A stretch of 5,571 nt of DNA. It comes from Candidatus Aminicenantota bacterium (GTDB taxonomy: Bacteria; Acidobacteriota; Aminicenantia; Aminicenantales; Aminicenantaceae). The stretch covers positions 1 to 5,571 of the forward strand of contig DAOVBT010000163.1 in assembly GCA_030670375.1 (NCBI GenBank), read 5' to 3'. A program made the translations under genes and the position numbers. This document shows, in pieces, positions 4,840-5,571 of the stretch. The notes below the pieces were generated by a model. It worked only from the letters and a program-made list of their open reading frames with translations. It was not told the DNA's origin and made no database searches. Within the stretch, counting starts at the first letter, position 1. Every line of letters begins with the position of its first letter.

Positions 4840-5571
4840 ATGAGACGTAGGTGTATTGTCCACATCGATATCGATGCTTTTTTTGCGGCGGTCGAGGTGC
4901 TCCTCAACCCCTCGCTCGAGGGAAAACCTGTGATCGTGGGAGGGCTTCCCCATGAGCGGGGCGTGGCGTCCACGGCCTCTTATGAGGCGCGAAAGTACGG
5001 CGTCCACTCGGGCATGCCCCTGCGGAAAGCTTACCAGCTCTGCCCTCAGGGGATATTCGTCAGGGGAAACTACCAGATCTACAGCGCCTTTTCCAAAAGA
5101 TTTTTCCGGGTTCTCCACCAGTACACACCGGATGTGGAGGAGGCTTCCCTGGACGAGGCCTATCTCGACTTGACCCGCTGCCGCCCCCTGTATTCCTCCT
5201 TTTCCCGCACCACCCGGGAGATCAAAAACCGGGCGGAAAAAGAGCTGGGAATCGCGGTTTCGGTCGGGATAGGACCGAGCAAGCTCATGGCCAAGCTGGC
5301 CACCAACAAGGCCAAGCCAGGAGGCCTGTTCGAGGTCAAGGAAGGTCAGGAGGGGAAATTCCTGAAAAGCCTGGACATATCGTCACTGCCCGGGATAGGC
5401 CCAAAGACCCAGGTCGTCCTTCGGATGCTCAACATCCACAAGATCGGCGACCTGTGGGGACTCCCGAGGGCCACCCTGCACTCGCTTTTCGGTCTAAACG
5501 GCGACGAGCTCTATCTCCAGTCGCGGGGAGTGGACAGCCGTCCCCTTGCCCGGGCTGCCATCCCCAAATCC
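4840..5571 (+). CDS. dinB: DNA polymerase IV (DinB), 3' end outside the window
   Basis: The first 244 codons of a Y-family translesion polymerase; the frame is open to the last base. The palm begins with HIDIDAFFAAVE, with metal-binding Asp10 and steric-gate Phe15. Fingers follow (GVASTASYEARKYGVHSGMP, 41-60), and the catalytic pair Asp105-Glu106 lies in SLDEAYLDL. A GIGPSKLMAKLATNKAKPGG segment and an LPGIGPKT helix-hairpin-helix in the thumb are typical of Pol IV. The intact acids argue against ImuB, which has lost them. Start ATG 4840 has AAGGTGA (4828-4834) five bases upstream. It copies damaged DNA at the cost of errors and is expected to be induced with lexA in the SOS response, since it follows lexA by 57 bases without a visible terminator. 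The little-finger domain is off the window. Confidence 0.93.
   Translation, partial: MRRRCIVHIDIDAFFAAVEVLLNPSLEGKPVIVGGLPHERGVASTASYEARKYGVHSGMPLRKAYQLCPQGIFVRGNYQIYSAFSKRFFRVLHQYTPDVEEASLDEAYLDLTRCRPLYSSFSRTTREIKNRAEKELGIAVSVGIGPSKLMAKLATNKAKPGGLFEVKEGQEGKFLKSLDISSLPGIGPKTQVVLRMLNIHKIGDLWGLPRATLHSLFGLNGDELYLQSRGVDSRPLARAAIPKS

Noticed and set aside
4840..5571. The lexA-linked polymerase as ImuB of an imuA-imuB-dnaE2 cassette
   Set aside because: ImuB lacks the catalytic acids, whereas Asp10, Asp105 and Glu106 are all present, and no imuA lies between it and lexA.

Overview
The window is a bacterial, probably chromosomal, accessory segment in which toxin-antitoxin and defence-type genes sit next to an SOS operon. 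Taxonomy cannot be fixed from the sequence. The lexA-dinB arrangement, good -35/-10 promoters and the mix of GC-rich core genes with AT-rich toxin modules would suit a deltaproteobacterial or Nitrospirota-like Gram-negative, but this is a weak inference.

Layout, left to right. (1) 1-581 (+): the 3' part of an AbiEii/MenT-like nucleotidyltransferase toxin gene whose 5' end lies outside the window; the second acid of its DxD motif reads Tyr. (2) 599-2101 (-): a 500-residue GHKL (Hsp90/MutL-like) ATPase, convergent with the first gene. (3) 2098-2275: the wreck of a second MNT-HEPN module, made of three collinear pieces matching the intact module further right, with two internal deletions. (4) 2312-2918 (-): a complete Phd-type antitoxin and RelE/ParE-type toxin pair with its own promoter. 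(5) 2919-3235: an intergenic stretch holding that promoter, an orphan hairpin, a 26-base fragment of a second abiEii-like gene, and the intact copy of a 78-base repeat. (6) 3236-4064 (+): an intact MntA-HepT type toxin-antitoxin operon with overlapping genes. (7) 4120-5571 (+): lexA, with a near-consensus promoter and a tandem 12-base repeat at its start, followed by dinB (Pol IV), which runs off the right end.

How it works together. The two intact TA modules and the abiEii-like gene are the kind of genes found in defence or stabilisation islands, and the repeats show that the cluster was built by duplication, recombination and deletion. LexA and Pol IV form an SOS-regulated mutagenesis unit; LexA self-cleavage residues and Pol IV catalytic acids are all present. 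I see no evidence that LexA controls the TA genes. The GHKL ATPase has no recognised partner in the window and is the least understood intact gene here. Bases 582-598 and 4065-4119 show no gene or clear signal.
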